Of a stretch of DNA of 12,812 bases, positions 1-5,634 are shown one piece after another (the stretch's first letter is position 1; every line of letters starts with the position of its first letter). The notes below the pieces were generated by a model that was not told the DNA's origin, searched no databases, and saw nothing but the letters and a program-made list of their open reading frames with translations. The stretch is from Syntrophales bacterium (GTDB taxonomy: Bacteria; Desulfobacterota; Syntrophia; Syntrophales; UBA8958): assembly GCA_023231165.1 (NCBI GenBank), contig JALNVY010000046.1, forward strand, positions 1-12,812, given 5' to 3'. A program made the translations under genes and the position numbers.

Positions 1-15
1 CCTTCGGCAACCATA

Positions 16-46
16 GAGACCGGGGAATGGGCGATTCCCCGGTCTC
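16..46. repeat. Perfect 13-bp hairpin
   Basis: GAGACCGGGGAAT (16-28) and its exact reverse complement (34-46) flank a 5-nt loop. The stem is long and GC-rich enough to fold in either transcript. No T-run follows on either strand, so it is not a classic intrinsic terminator. It lies just past the end of the decayed transporter gene and could still be a 3' end structure for it or for a gene to the left. It could equally be one copy of a dispersed intergenic palindrome. Confidence 0.75.
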
Positions 47-174
47 CTCCTTATCCCTGCTAATCTGATTATTAATGCTGATCCGGCAATGATATTTGCG
101 GTTACCCCAAGGAAGAACACCAGCGCTCCGAATCCCAGGCAGACAATTTCCGCTTCAAATATAGACCGCCGTTT

Positions 175-543
175 TCATGTTTCCTTGAAATTCCGTCCGA
201 AAACCCAGAAATAAATCGTCCCAACCAGTAGGGAAAAAAAATAACGATCAGATACCAGAACATGGAGATGAGATTAAAGACGAAGAGGGCTTTCTTGTAA
301 CCGAAGCGATCACTCAGGTAGCTGCCGGGGTAGGAGTAGAGGGCGGACAGAAGGTTGTCCATGGCGTTCAGGAGGCCGATGGTCTTGACGCCGCCCAAGG
401 CCTGGAGGTAGATGGGCAGGAACCGTTCCGCCATCTTTTCGACCAGCCCCACAAGGATGCCCATGGACAGCAGACAGCAGGACGACGATACTCTTTTTCA
501 ATCCCCCAAAATCGACGAATTTGTGCTGCCAGGGTATAACTAT
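175..543 (-). pseudogene. Decayed MFS transporter (N-terminal helices joined to a C-terminal tail)
   Basis: The minus-strand reading starts with a segment like FVDFGGLKKSIVVLLSAV, needs a one-base shift near 463-467, and continues as MGILVGLVEKMAERFLPIYL. It then carries the MFS loop motif GSYLSDRFGYKKAL and hydrophobic helices ending IVIFFPYW near 230. After a second frame change it reads VGTIYFWVFGRNFKET and stops at 175-177, which resembles the far C-terminal end of such transporters. A full-length member has about 400 residues. Only about 120 codons remain, so most of helices 4-12 seem to be missing. An SD-like AAGGAG (553-558) is followed after 9 nt by ATA (541-543) where a start codon would sit. 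Frame changes and the absent start make this a remnant. Sequencing errors could explain single shifts but not the missing middle. The original substrate cannot be told. Confidence 0.75.
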
Positions 544-570
544 TGATAAAAACTCCTTTTTCACGACGGG

Positions 571-599
571 AGGATATGAAGAAGGAGTTTGTGTGTCAA
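571..599 (-). promoter_or_regulatory. Sigma-70 promoter of the MFS remnant
   Basis: Read on the minus strand, TTGACA (594-599) and TATCCT (571-576) are separated by exactly 17 nt. The -35 box is a full consensus match. The promoter points at the decayed transporter gene, and an AAGGAG Shine-Dalgarno lies just downstream, so the control region has outlived the gene. Confidence 0.7.
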
Positions 600-633
600 G
601 ATGATTATGATCACCGAATTGCCCCACAAAAAA

Positions 634-651
634 GTTACCCAAATGGGTAAC
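634..651. promoter_or_regulatory. Candidate operator palindrome between divergent promoters
   Basis: GTTACCCA and TGGGTAAC (8 bp each) are separated by AA. The palindrome lies about midway between the -35 box of the leftward transporter promoter (594-599) and that of the rightward arsR promoter (689-694). ArsR-family dimers bind imperfect palindromes of this kind, but usually over the promoter. Here the site is about 35-40 nt upstream of both -35 boxes, so autoregulation by the adjacent ArsR is an inference. Confidence 0.5.
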
Positions 652-688
652 CAGGCTGATCATTGCTACTGTTGTAATGTAAAACTCC

Positions 689-717
689 TTGACAGCCAGG
701 AGGCATCCTTGTATATC
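689..717 (+). promoter_or_regulatory. Sigma-70 promoter of arsR
   Basis: TTGACA (689-694) and TATATC (712-717) have a 17-nt spacer. Transcription would start near 724, which leaves a leader of about 22 nt before the chosen ATG at 746. This also argues against an upstream TTG codon at 689 being a translation start, because that TTG is the -35 box itself. Confidence 0.65.
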
Positions 718-745
718 TCCAAAAAAGAATATGGGGACTGTGGCC

Positions 746-1093
746 ATGAAAGATTATATTAAGGTAATGAAGGCTGTTTCCGACCCGAACAGGGTGAAAC
801 TGTTGAAGATTTTGCAAGCCCGGGTGATGTGCGTCTGTGAAATCCAGGCGCTGCTGAGCATCGCCCAGCCCACCGTTTCCAAGCACTTGAAGGTTCTCGA
901 AGAAGCCGGCCTGGTGACCTTCACGAAGGACGGCCTGTGGGTCAATTATCAGATTGCCGATGGCAGGAAGAGTCCTTACGCCGCCACGATTTTAGGGAAT
1001 CTCCGTCACTGGCTCGGCGACGATCCCGAGATTCGGACCCTGGTGGAAAAGACCCCGGATGTTTCCCGCGAACAGATCCGCCTGAAACCATGA
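746..1093 (+). CDS. arsR: ArsR-family winged-helix regulator with CVC motif
   Basis: A 115-aa transcriptional regulator of the ArsR/SmtB type, a DNA-binding dimer that normally represses until it binds a metal(loid) or is oxidised. The N-terminal helices (MKDYIKVMKAVSDPNRVKLL) are followed by MCVCEIQALL, with C29 and C31 in the position of the arsenite-binding Cys-X-Cys at the start of helix alpha-3. The recognition helix is QPTVSKHLKVLEEAGLV (41-57), and the wing follows around KDGLWVNYQI. I chose the ATG at 746 because it is preceded by GGGGA and fits the promoter. An in-frame ATG at 731 is possible but would leave almost no leader. The stop overlaps a tiny downstream ORF (ATGA). The neighbours are thiol-redox genes and a dead transporter, not arsenic detoxification genes, so arsenite, another thiophilic metal or an oxidant could each be the signal. 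Confidence 0.88.
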   Translation: MKDYIKVMKAVSDPNRVKLLKILQARVMCVCEIQALLSIAQPTVSKHLKVLEEAGLVTFTKDGLWVNYQIADGRKSPYAATILGNLRHWLGDDPEIRTLVEKTPDVSREQIRLKP

Positions 1094-1170
1094 AAAACAC
1101 ACAGACCATGATCATGGCCTGTTACGGATGAACGCAAGGCATGGAATGCCTGGTTTTTGAGAAAAAGTGA
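1090..1170 (+). other. Micro-ORF with in-frame UGA; possible CxxU selenopeptide
   Basis: An ATG at 1090 overlaps the arsR stop (ATGA) and opens MKNTQTMIMACYG before TGA at 1129-1131. Reading through that TGA, the frame stays open for 12 more codons (TQGMECLVFEKK) to TGA at 1168-1170. If the first UGA were selenocysteine, the peptide would contain C-Y-G-U, a thioredoxin-type CxxU pair, directly upstream of a DsbA-like gene. A small hairpin (1137-1151) with a GGA loop lies 5 nt after the UGA. Against this: there is no Shine-Dalgarno, the hairpin is closer to the UGA than usual for a bacterial SECIS, and the peptide is only 26 residues. It may simply be a 13-aa coupled peptide or chance. Confidence 0.2.
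1137..1158 (+). terminator. Weak intrinsic terminator-like hairpin after arsR
   Basis: AGGCAT (1137-1142) and ATGCCT (1146-1151) enclose GGA and are followed by GG and five Ts (1154-1158). The 6-bp stem is short, so it would attenuate rather than stop transcription into dsbA and VKOR, for which I see no separate promoter. The same hairpin could instead act on the in-frame UGA just upstream. Confidence 0.4.
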
Positions 1171-1191
1171 AAGGAGTGCAGGAAGATAAAA

Positions 1192-1788
1192 ATGTGGACA
1201 AGGGATATGCGAGGTAAGAAGAATACTTGGGGGGAGCTTGTCGTCATTGCTGTCTTCGGGTTAATTTTTGCGGGTAGTTTATCCGCCCAGGGTCCGGTTT
1301 CCCCGTTTCCGACCTATGGTGCGGGGGCGATTCAGGTGCGGTTGTACACGGACTATTTTTGTCCTCCCTGCCGGGCTATGGAACCGCCGGTCGAACCGGT
1401 GTTACGGGATCTACTGAAGAGAAAGGTGATCACCCTGACCATGGTGGATGTCCCCTTACACCGTTACAGCCCCCTGTATGCACAATATTTCCTCTACGCC
1501 CTGAAGGGAAAAAACGATTTGGAGCATGCTCTCAAGGTCCGCAATATACTCTTTGAGGCGGCGACCAACACACATGTCACGACCAAAGAGCAGCTTGAAG
1601 AAATCTTCAAAAGCAAGGGGATACCCTTCGCAGTCTTTGACCCTAAATCCGCCTTTAACCGCTATAACAGCCTGATCACGGAGGAGGGCATCAAATCCAC
1701 GCCGACCTGCGTCATTATCAGAAGGGGCAAGAAGGAGGCATTTGTCGGAGGTCAGGACATTCTCAAGGCCCTCAAACATTTGCAATAA
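1192..1788 (+). CDS. Exported DsbA-like thiol:disulfide oxidoreductase
   Basis: A 198-aa thioredoxin-fold protein that should form or shuffle disulfides in the periplasm. Residues 1-33 look like an export signal: basic start RGKK, hydrophobic core LVVIAVFGLIFAG, possible cleavage after SLSA. The active site is DYFCPPCRAM with C57 and C60. The cis-proline loop is KSTPTCVI (P171), typical of the DsbA/thioredoxin fold, and has an extra Cys at 173. The middle (about 75-150) is the helical insertion expected in DsbA relatives. A good Shine-Dalgarno (AGGAAG, 1180-1185) precedes the ATG by 6 nt. The VKOR-like gene follows 30 nt later. VKOR-type membrane enzymes reoxidise DsbA-like partners in bacteria that lack DsbB, so this looks like a matched pair. 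CPPC differs from the CPHC of E. coli DsbA, so isomerase or reductase activity is not excluded. Confidence 0.85.
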   Translation: MWTRDMRGKKNTWGELVVIAVFGLIFAGSLSAQGPVSPFPTYGAGAIQVRLYTDYFCPPCRAMEPPVEPVLRDLLKRKVITLTMVDVPLHRYSPLYAQYFLYALKGKNDLEHALKVRNILFEAATNTHVTTKEQLEEIFKSKGIPFAVFDPKSAFNRYNSLITEEGIKSTPTCVIIRRGKKEAFVGGQDILKALKHLQ

Positions 1789-1804
1789 TGTGAGGCGGCT
1801 TTTT

Positions 1805-1819
1805 ATGATGGCATATTGA
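1805..1819 (+). promoter_or_regulatory. Mini-ORF coupled to the VKOR start
   Basis: ATG ATG GCA TAT TGA encodes only MMAY. Its stop overlaps the VKOR ATG at 1819 as TGATG. A GAGG motif (1792-1795) stands 9 nt before the mini-ORF start, whereas the VKOR ATG has no Shine-Dalgarno of its own at the right distance. Ribosomes could therefore load on the mini-ORF and restart on the VKOR gene. This is inferred from the layout only. Confidence 0.35.
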
Positions 1820-2280
1820 TGGCAACTCAGCGGATGAGATGGGATAAGCTCTTGAAAATAGTCAATCTTATTTTTCCGATCATCGGCTTAGGGCTGATGG
1901 TCTTCTACGAGGTCTGCGACACCTCCTGCTCCTCTCTGCGTGGTACTTTTTGGGGCGTCGATCTTAAATATGTCGGGATCATGTTCATGTCGGTGCTTCT
2001 GGCGTTGAATCTGCCGCCTGTTTCCCGTCACGCGACCCTGGTCAGCCATTTACGGACGATGATGCTTTCCGGCGCTTTGGGTGGGGAAATTCTTCTTATC
2101 CGCTTTCAGATGGTCCATGATACCTATTGTCCCTTTTGCCTGGCCTTCGGCTTGTGCGTTCTAATCCTTTTTGCCGCTAATTACCCAAAGATGAATAAAT
2201 ATCTGGTGTTGGGGGCCTTCCTTGCCGGATTTGGCGCCTTTGCCCTCTTCTTCAAAGGGTCAGTGCTGCCGCTCTATTGA
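1819..2280 (+). CDS. VKOR-like membrane quinone-linked disulfide reoxidase
   Basis: A 153-aa integral membrane protein resembling bacterial vitamin K epoxide reductase homologues, which pass electrons from DsbA-like proteins to quinones. The first membrane helix is about 11-30. The periplasmic loop has the cysteine pair C33 and C37 (VCDTSCSSL) followed by RGTFWGVDLKYVGI, and the membrane active site is YCPFC (C104 and C107). Further hydrophobic segments lie at about 51-66, 82-97, 107-120 and 127-146. It lacks the thioredoxin domain found fused to many bacterial VKORs; the separate CPPC protein immediately upstream would fill that role. I set the start at ATG 1819. ATG 1834 is an alternative. 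The last 29 bases overlap a short minus-strand ORF. Confidence 0.85.
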   Translation: MATQRMRWDKLLKIVNLIFPIIGLGLMVFYEVCDTSCSSLRGTFWGVDLKYVGIMFMSVLLALNLPPVSRHATLVSHLRTMMLSGALGGEILLIRFQMVHDTYCPFCLAFGLCVLILFAANYPKMNKYLVLGAFLAGFGAFALFFKGSVLPLY

Positions 2281-2371
2281 GAAATATGCTGTTTTCGAGC
2301 ACGCGTAAAAGAACATACAGAATCCCGTAAAGCAAAACAACCGCCAACATTATAACTGCAAAAGCGACCAT
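2252..2371 (-). CDS. Small single-helix membrane peptide, antisense to the VKOR 3' end
   Basis: A 39-aa ORF not large enough for routine gene calling. Its ATG at 2369-2371 is preceded, 7 nt upstream, by AGGAGGTGA, a full complement to the 16S rRNA 3' end and the best Shine-Dalgarno in the window. The peptide begins MVAFAVIMLAVVLLYGILYV, one strong transmembrane helix, followed by LLRVLENSIFLNR and a short tail. The last 29 bases run antisense to the VKOR coding end. I do not recognise a family. Its size and layout recall small membrane regulators or type I toxin peptides, but no toxin-specific motif is visible and no clear promoter was found. The perfect ribosome site plus a clean helix make expression plausible. 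Confidence 0.5.
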   Translation of the reverse strand: MVAFAVIMLAVVLLYGILYVLLRVLENSIFLNRAAALTL

Positions 2372-2465
2372 CCGCCGCTCACCTCCTGCTCTCAAATGGC
2401 CCTCCATTCAAGAACAGTAAAAGCGGACAAGTCTATTTGTTCTTGACACACCCTAAAGATGTTCA

Positions 2466-2493
2466 TTGACGAATGTTGAAAACTATGTATAAT
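2466..2493 (+). promoter_or_regulatory. Strong sigma-70 promoter of the pbpG-like gene
   Basis: TTGACG (2466-2471) and a perfect TATAAT (2488-2493) are 16 nt apart. Transcription would start near 2500 and leave a leader of about 120 nt before the ATG at 2620. The leader contains CGTCA (2575-2579) and TGACG (2590-2594), which can pair around a 10-nt loop. Confidence 0.75.
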
Positions 2494-2504
2494 TACAATC
2501 AAAA

Positions 2505-2630
2505 ATGAGTGTAACTTACGAAGTCCTCCAGTTCAAGGGTCGTGGTACGGAGCGAAAGAAACTGCGCGTCGTGGCGTCAATGGTCACAGTGACGGGCATC
2601 TTCAGGTTAAGGAGAGAAAATGGCGCGTAG
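2505..2630 (+). other. Possible leader ORF overlapping the pbpG start
   Basis: A 41-codon ORF starts a few bases after the predicted transcription start, fills the leader, and stops 11 bases inside the pbpG-like gene in another frame. It encodes a basic peptide beginning MSVTYEVLQFKGRGTERKKL. There is no Shine-Dalgarno, so translation would have to be nearly leaderless. It could be a regulatory leader peptide or chance. Confidence 0.2.
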
Positions 2631-3531
2631 AAATGGTTGGGCGATCTTGGTGATCCTTTTGGGTGTGGGGATGCTGGCGATTCCGGGGGCTACAGGATTT
2701 GCAAAAACATCGAAATCCCTGGCTGCCCATAAGCATTATGCGTCCGTTGGAGTCATCCGGGCGCCCCAGAATCTTGTTCTGCACTCTGCCTCGGCATTGG
2801 TGGAGGACCAGCGGACAGGTGAATGCCTGGTTCAGAAGCATGCGGCGGCAGTCGTTCCCATTGCCTCCATCACCAAGCTCATGACCGCCATGGTAGTGCT
2901 GGATGCCCAAATGAACCTCCAGGAATCGCTCATCATCAAATCTGAAGACGTGGACATGCTTCGTCACAGCCGCTCTCGACTGCCGGTTGGCGCCAGTATC
3001 ACACGTAAAGAGGCCCTGCTGCTGGCTTTAATGGCTTCCGAGAACCGCGCTGCCCACAGTCTGGGACGGACTTATCCAGGCGGTATCGATGCCTTCGTTA
3101 TGGCCATGAACGCCAAGGCCCAGTCACTGGGACTCGCCGAGACACGCTTCAACGATCCTACCGGTCTCTCCAGCGGCAATGTCTCTTCCGCGCGGAATTT
3201 GACCCGGATGGTGAACGCCGCATACAACTACCCTCTTATCCGGGAATTCACCACCCGCGAAGAGGCTGTGATCCATTCAGGCCGCCGCACATTGGCATTC
3301 CATAATACAAATCGCCTGATCAGGAGCCCTCGCTGGCAGATCGGTCTCTCCAAAACGGGCTTCATCGATGAAGCGGGCCGATGTCTGGTGATGCAGGCCC
3401 GTGTGGCCCAGCGCCCCGTGTTGATTGTGCTCCTCGATGCACAAGGCAAAATGACTCGCTTCGGCGATGCCAACCGCATCAAACAGTGGATGGAGGGGCC
3501 GCCACCATCGCGGCGAACACGCAAAGGATAA
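2620..3531 (+). CDS. pbpG: PBP7-type D-Ala-D-Ala carboxypeptidase/endopeptidase (peptidase S11)
   Basis: A 303-aa low-molecular-weight penicillin-binding protein that trims or cleaves peptidoglycan crosslinks in the periplasm. All three catalytic motifs are present and well spaced: SITK (S83-K86, nucleophile and base), SEN (140-142) and KTG (245-247). Residues 9-28 form a signal sequence or anchor (AILVILLGVGMLAIPGATGF). The stretch after the SEN motif with GGIDAFVMAMNAKAQSLGL and FNDPTGLSSGN is typical of the S11 family. Its length matches PBP7/PbpG rather than the longer DacA/DacC forms, and I see no C-terminal amphipathic anchor. The C-terminus is a short basic tail (SRRTRKG). AAGGAG (2609-2614) lies 5 nt before the ATG. 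The gene has its own promoter and appears monocistronic. Confidence 0.9.
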   Translation: MARRNGWAILVILLGVGMLAIPGATGFAKTSKSLAAHKHYASVGVIRAPQNLVLHSASALVEDQRTGECLVQKHAAAVVPIASITKLMTAMVVLDAQMNLQESLIIKSEDVDMLRHSRSRLPVGASITRKEALLLALMASENRAAHSLGRTYPGGIDAFVMAMNAKAQSLGLAETRFNDPTGLSSGNVSSARNLTRMVNAAYNYPLIREFTTREEAVIHSGRRTLAFHNTNRLIRSPRWQIGLSKTGFIDEAGRCLVMQARVAQRPVLIVLLDAQGKMTRFGDANRIKQWMEGPPPSRRTRKG

Positions 3532-3588
3532 TCGAATCCTTCATCAAGCATTCTCCTCAGCATAACATTAGTAAACGACAACAAAGCC

Positions 3589-3617
3589 TGTGATGAACCT
3601 AAAGAGAGTAGTATAGA
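3589..3617 (+). promoter_or_regulatory. Tentative promoter of the export operon
   Basis: TATAGA (3612-3617) has a poor -35 candidate, TGTGAT (3589-3594), at 17 nt. The region just after it is very A+T-rich (TATATAAGCATATATATG, 3621-3638), so the exact -10 is ambiguous. It lies in the 123-nt gap before the adaptor gene and is the only plausible promoter for the four-gene operon. Confidence 0.3.
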
Positions 3618-3654
3618 ATTTATATAAGCATATATATGTGTTGAAGAACCCGTT

Positions 3655-4875
3655 ATGCCTGCTGAAGACATCGCAAAACTGAAGATCGAAAAGTCGGAAA
3701 AGATCGTTAAGCCCAGCCGATACAAAAAGAAGCCTCTTGTCATCGCGGCCATTATCCTGCTGCTTTTGGTAACGGGTGGTCTTTACTTTGGCGGCATCAT
3801 TGCCCCGGCCATATCTGTAGATGTAACGACCATTTCCCAGGTTTACCCCTCTCAGTCGATATCCATATTGAACGCCAGCGGCTATATCGTCGCCCAACGG
3901 AAGGCCGCCGTAGCCTCCAAGGTAACGGGCCGTCTGGTGGCGTTGATGGTGGAGGAAGGAAGCAAGGTCAAACAGGGGGAGGTGATTGCCCGGATGGAAA
4001 ATGTAGATGTTACCGCATTCAGAAACCAGGCGGCAGCCAATCTGAATACGGTTCGGGCCACCCTTGAGCAGGCCAAGGCAGAAAGGGATATCGCCCTGCT
4101 GGAGTATACCCGTTACAAAAAACTGTTTGAAAGTAATTTCGTTGCCAAGTCCGATTATGATGTGACCGTTACACGCTACAAACGGGCCGTTGAAGGGGTA
4201 AAGGGGGCGGAAGCCACCGTTCGGGCCGGAATTGCCGCCTTGCAGAATGCCGAGGCGGGTCTTGACTATACCTTAGTCCGGGCCCCCTTCGATGCCGTTG
4301 TTTTGACCAAAAACGCCGATGTCGGCGACATCGTCACCCCCATGGGTTCTGCTGCCAACGCTAAGGCCGCCGTCGTTACCATTGCCGACATGAAATCCCT
4401 GCAAGTCGAGGCGGATGTCTCGGAAACCAGCATTGCCTCCATCCGGGTCGGCCAGCCCTGTGATATCCAGCTTGATGCACTCCCGAACATGCGGTTTCAG
4501 GGGGAGGTCTATACTATCGTGCCAACCGTTGACCGCAGCAAAGCCACCGTTCTGGTCAAGGTTCGCTTTCTCGACAAGGATCCCCGCATGCTGCCGGACA
4601 TGAGCGCCAAGGTTTCCTTTCTTTCACGGAGGCTCGAGCCCGAGGAGCTGAAGCCTCGTCTTGCGGTCAGCCAATCCGCCTTGATCAGCAGGGGCAATAA
4701 AACATTTGTTTTTCTCCTGCAAGGGAACCGAGTCAAGGAAACCCTTGTCCAGGTTGGTTCAAAATTGGGAGATATGACGGAGGTCATCTCCGGGCTCAAG
4801 CCAGGAGACCGGGCGGTCATAAAGCCGTCGAAAGGATTGAAGAATGGATCAAGGATCAAAGTCGCCGAAAGATAA
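3655..4875 (+). CDS. Periplasmic adaptor (HlyD/MacA-like) of an ABC exporter
   Basis: A 406-aa membrane-fusion protein. One membrane anchor at about 27-47 (KPLVIAAIILLLLVTGGLYF) follows a basic N-terminus. A lipoyl-like half-motif (GYIVAQRKAAVASKVTGRL, then VEEGSKVKQGEVIARM) is at about 77-114. A long helical hairpin rich in Ala, Lys and Glu spans about 119-205. The second lipoyl half (YTLVRAPFDAVVL) follows, then beta-barrel and membrane-proximal domains to the C-terminus. MacA-type adaptors bridge the inner-membrane transporter to a TolC-like channel. The ATPase and two permeases follow directly, which makes this the adaptor of that pump. No outer-membrane channel is encoded in the window, so it would have to come from elsewhere. 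The Shine-Dalgarno is weak (GAAGAA). Confidence 0.9.
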   Translation: MPAEDIAKLKIEKSEKIVKPSRYKKKPLVIAAIILLLLVTGGLYFGGIIAPAISVDVTTISQVYPSQSISILNASGYIVAQRKAAVASKVTGRLVALMVEEGSKVKQGEVIARMENVDVTAFRNQAAANLNTVRATLEQAKAERDIALLEYTRYKKLFESNFVAKSDYDVTVTRYKRAVEGVKGAEATVRAGIAALQNAEAGLDYTLVRAPFDAVVLTKNADVGDIVTPMGSAANAKAAVVTIADMKSLQVEADVSETSIASIRVGQPCDIQLDALPNMRFQGEVYTIVPTVDRSKATVLVKVRFLDKDPRMLPDMSAKVSFLSRRLEPEELKPRLAVSQSALISRGNKTFVFLLQGNRVKETLVQVGSKLGDMTEVISGLKPGDRAVIKPSKGLKNGSRIKVAER

Positions 4876-4926
4876 ATATCATCTAACCGTCAAACCCTCT
4901 AACTGACGAAACTTCTCAAGAAATTT

Positions 4927-5634
4927 ATGGCTGAGCAGAAGCAAAACATCGTAGAGATAAGACATCTTTACAAGGCCTATCATCGGGGAAGCCTCGTCGT
5001 CCCGGTCTTGTACGATATTACGTTCGACATCGTCGCCGGGGAATTCCTGGCCCTTATGGGACCCTCCGGTTCCGGGAAAACTACCCTCCTGAACCTCCTT
5101 GCCGGCATCGACAAGGCAGACGAGGGGAGCATCCGGGTGGGTGATATGGATATCACAGCCCTTTCGGAAACAGAGCTCGCTCATTGGCGGGCCAATCACG
5201 TCGGTTTCATCTTTCAGTTCTACAACCTGATCCCCGTCCTTAAGGCGATTGAAAATGTGGAACTGCCCCTTCATTTGACATCGCTGTCCAAAAAAGAAAG
5301 GCGGGACCATGCCGAGATGGCCCTGCGCATGGTCGGTCTGGACCACCGGATGGATCATTATCCAAAAGAGCTATCCGGCGGCGAACAGCAGCGCGTAGCC
5401 ATTGCCCGGGCCATTGTCACCGATCCCACCATTCTTGTTGCCGATGAGCCTACGGGTGATCTCGACCGCGTATCGGCCGAAGAAATCCTGGCGATGATGG
5501 AACGCCTAAACGCGGAAATGGGAAAGACCATCATCATGGTAACACACGACCCACGGGCTGCACAGCGTGCCAAGATCCTCCGGCATCTGGATAAGGGATA
5601 CCTGACTGATGATGATTCTCAAAATCCTCTTTAG
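4927..5634 (+). CDS. ABC transporter ATPase (MacB/LolD class)
   Basis: A 235-aa nucleotide-binding subunit that powers the adjacent permeases from the cytoplasmic side. The motifs are complete: Walker A GPSGSGKT (45-52), Q-loop at Q97 in FIFQFYNLIP, signature LSGGEQQRVAIARA (149-162), Walker B ILVADEP (169-175), D-loop and switch His H207 (VTHDPR). The FQFYNL Q-loop and size are typical of the LolD/MacB/FtsE-like group, which drives mechanotransmission rather than channel transport. It begins 51 nt after the adaptor gene, and its last 26 bases overlap the first permease, a sign of translational coupling. The start has only a weak Shine-Dalgarno. Confidence 0.93.
   Translation: MAEQKQNIVEIRHLYKAYHRGSLVVPVLYDITFDIVAGEFLALMGPSGSGKTTLLNLLAGIDKADEGSIRVGDMDITALSETELAHWRANHVGFIFQFYNLIPVLKAIENVELPLHLTSLSKKERRDHAEMALRMVGLDHRMDHYPKELSGGEQQRVAIARAIVTDPTILVADEPTGDLDRVSAEEILAMMERLNAEMGKTIIMVTHDPRAAQRAKILRHLDKGYLTDDDSQNPL

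Noticed and set aside
689..745. Upstream TTG start that would lengthen ArsR by 19 residues
   Set aside because: The TTG is part of the -35 box TTGACA, the family normally begins near MKDYIKVMKAVSDPNR, and the promoter would lie inside the gene.
4879..5358. 159-codon ORF on the minus strand under the ABC ATPase gene
   Set aside because: It is antisense to a gene with every ATPase motif and shows no family resemblance; it is a shadow of that gene's codon pattern.
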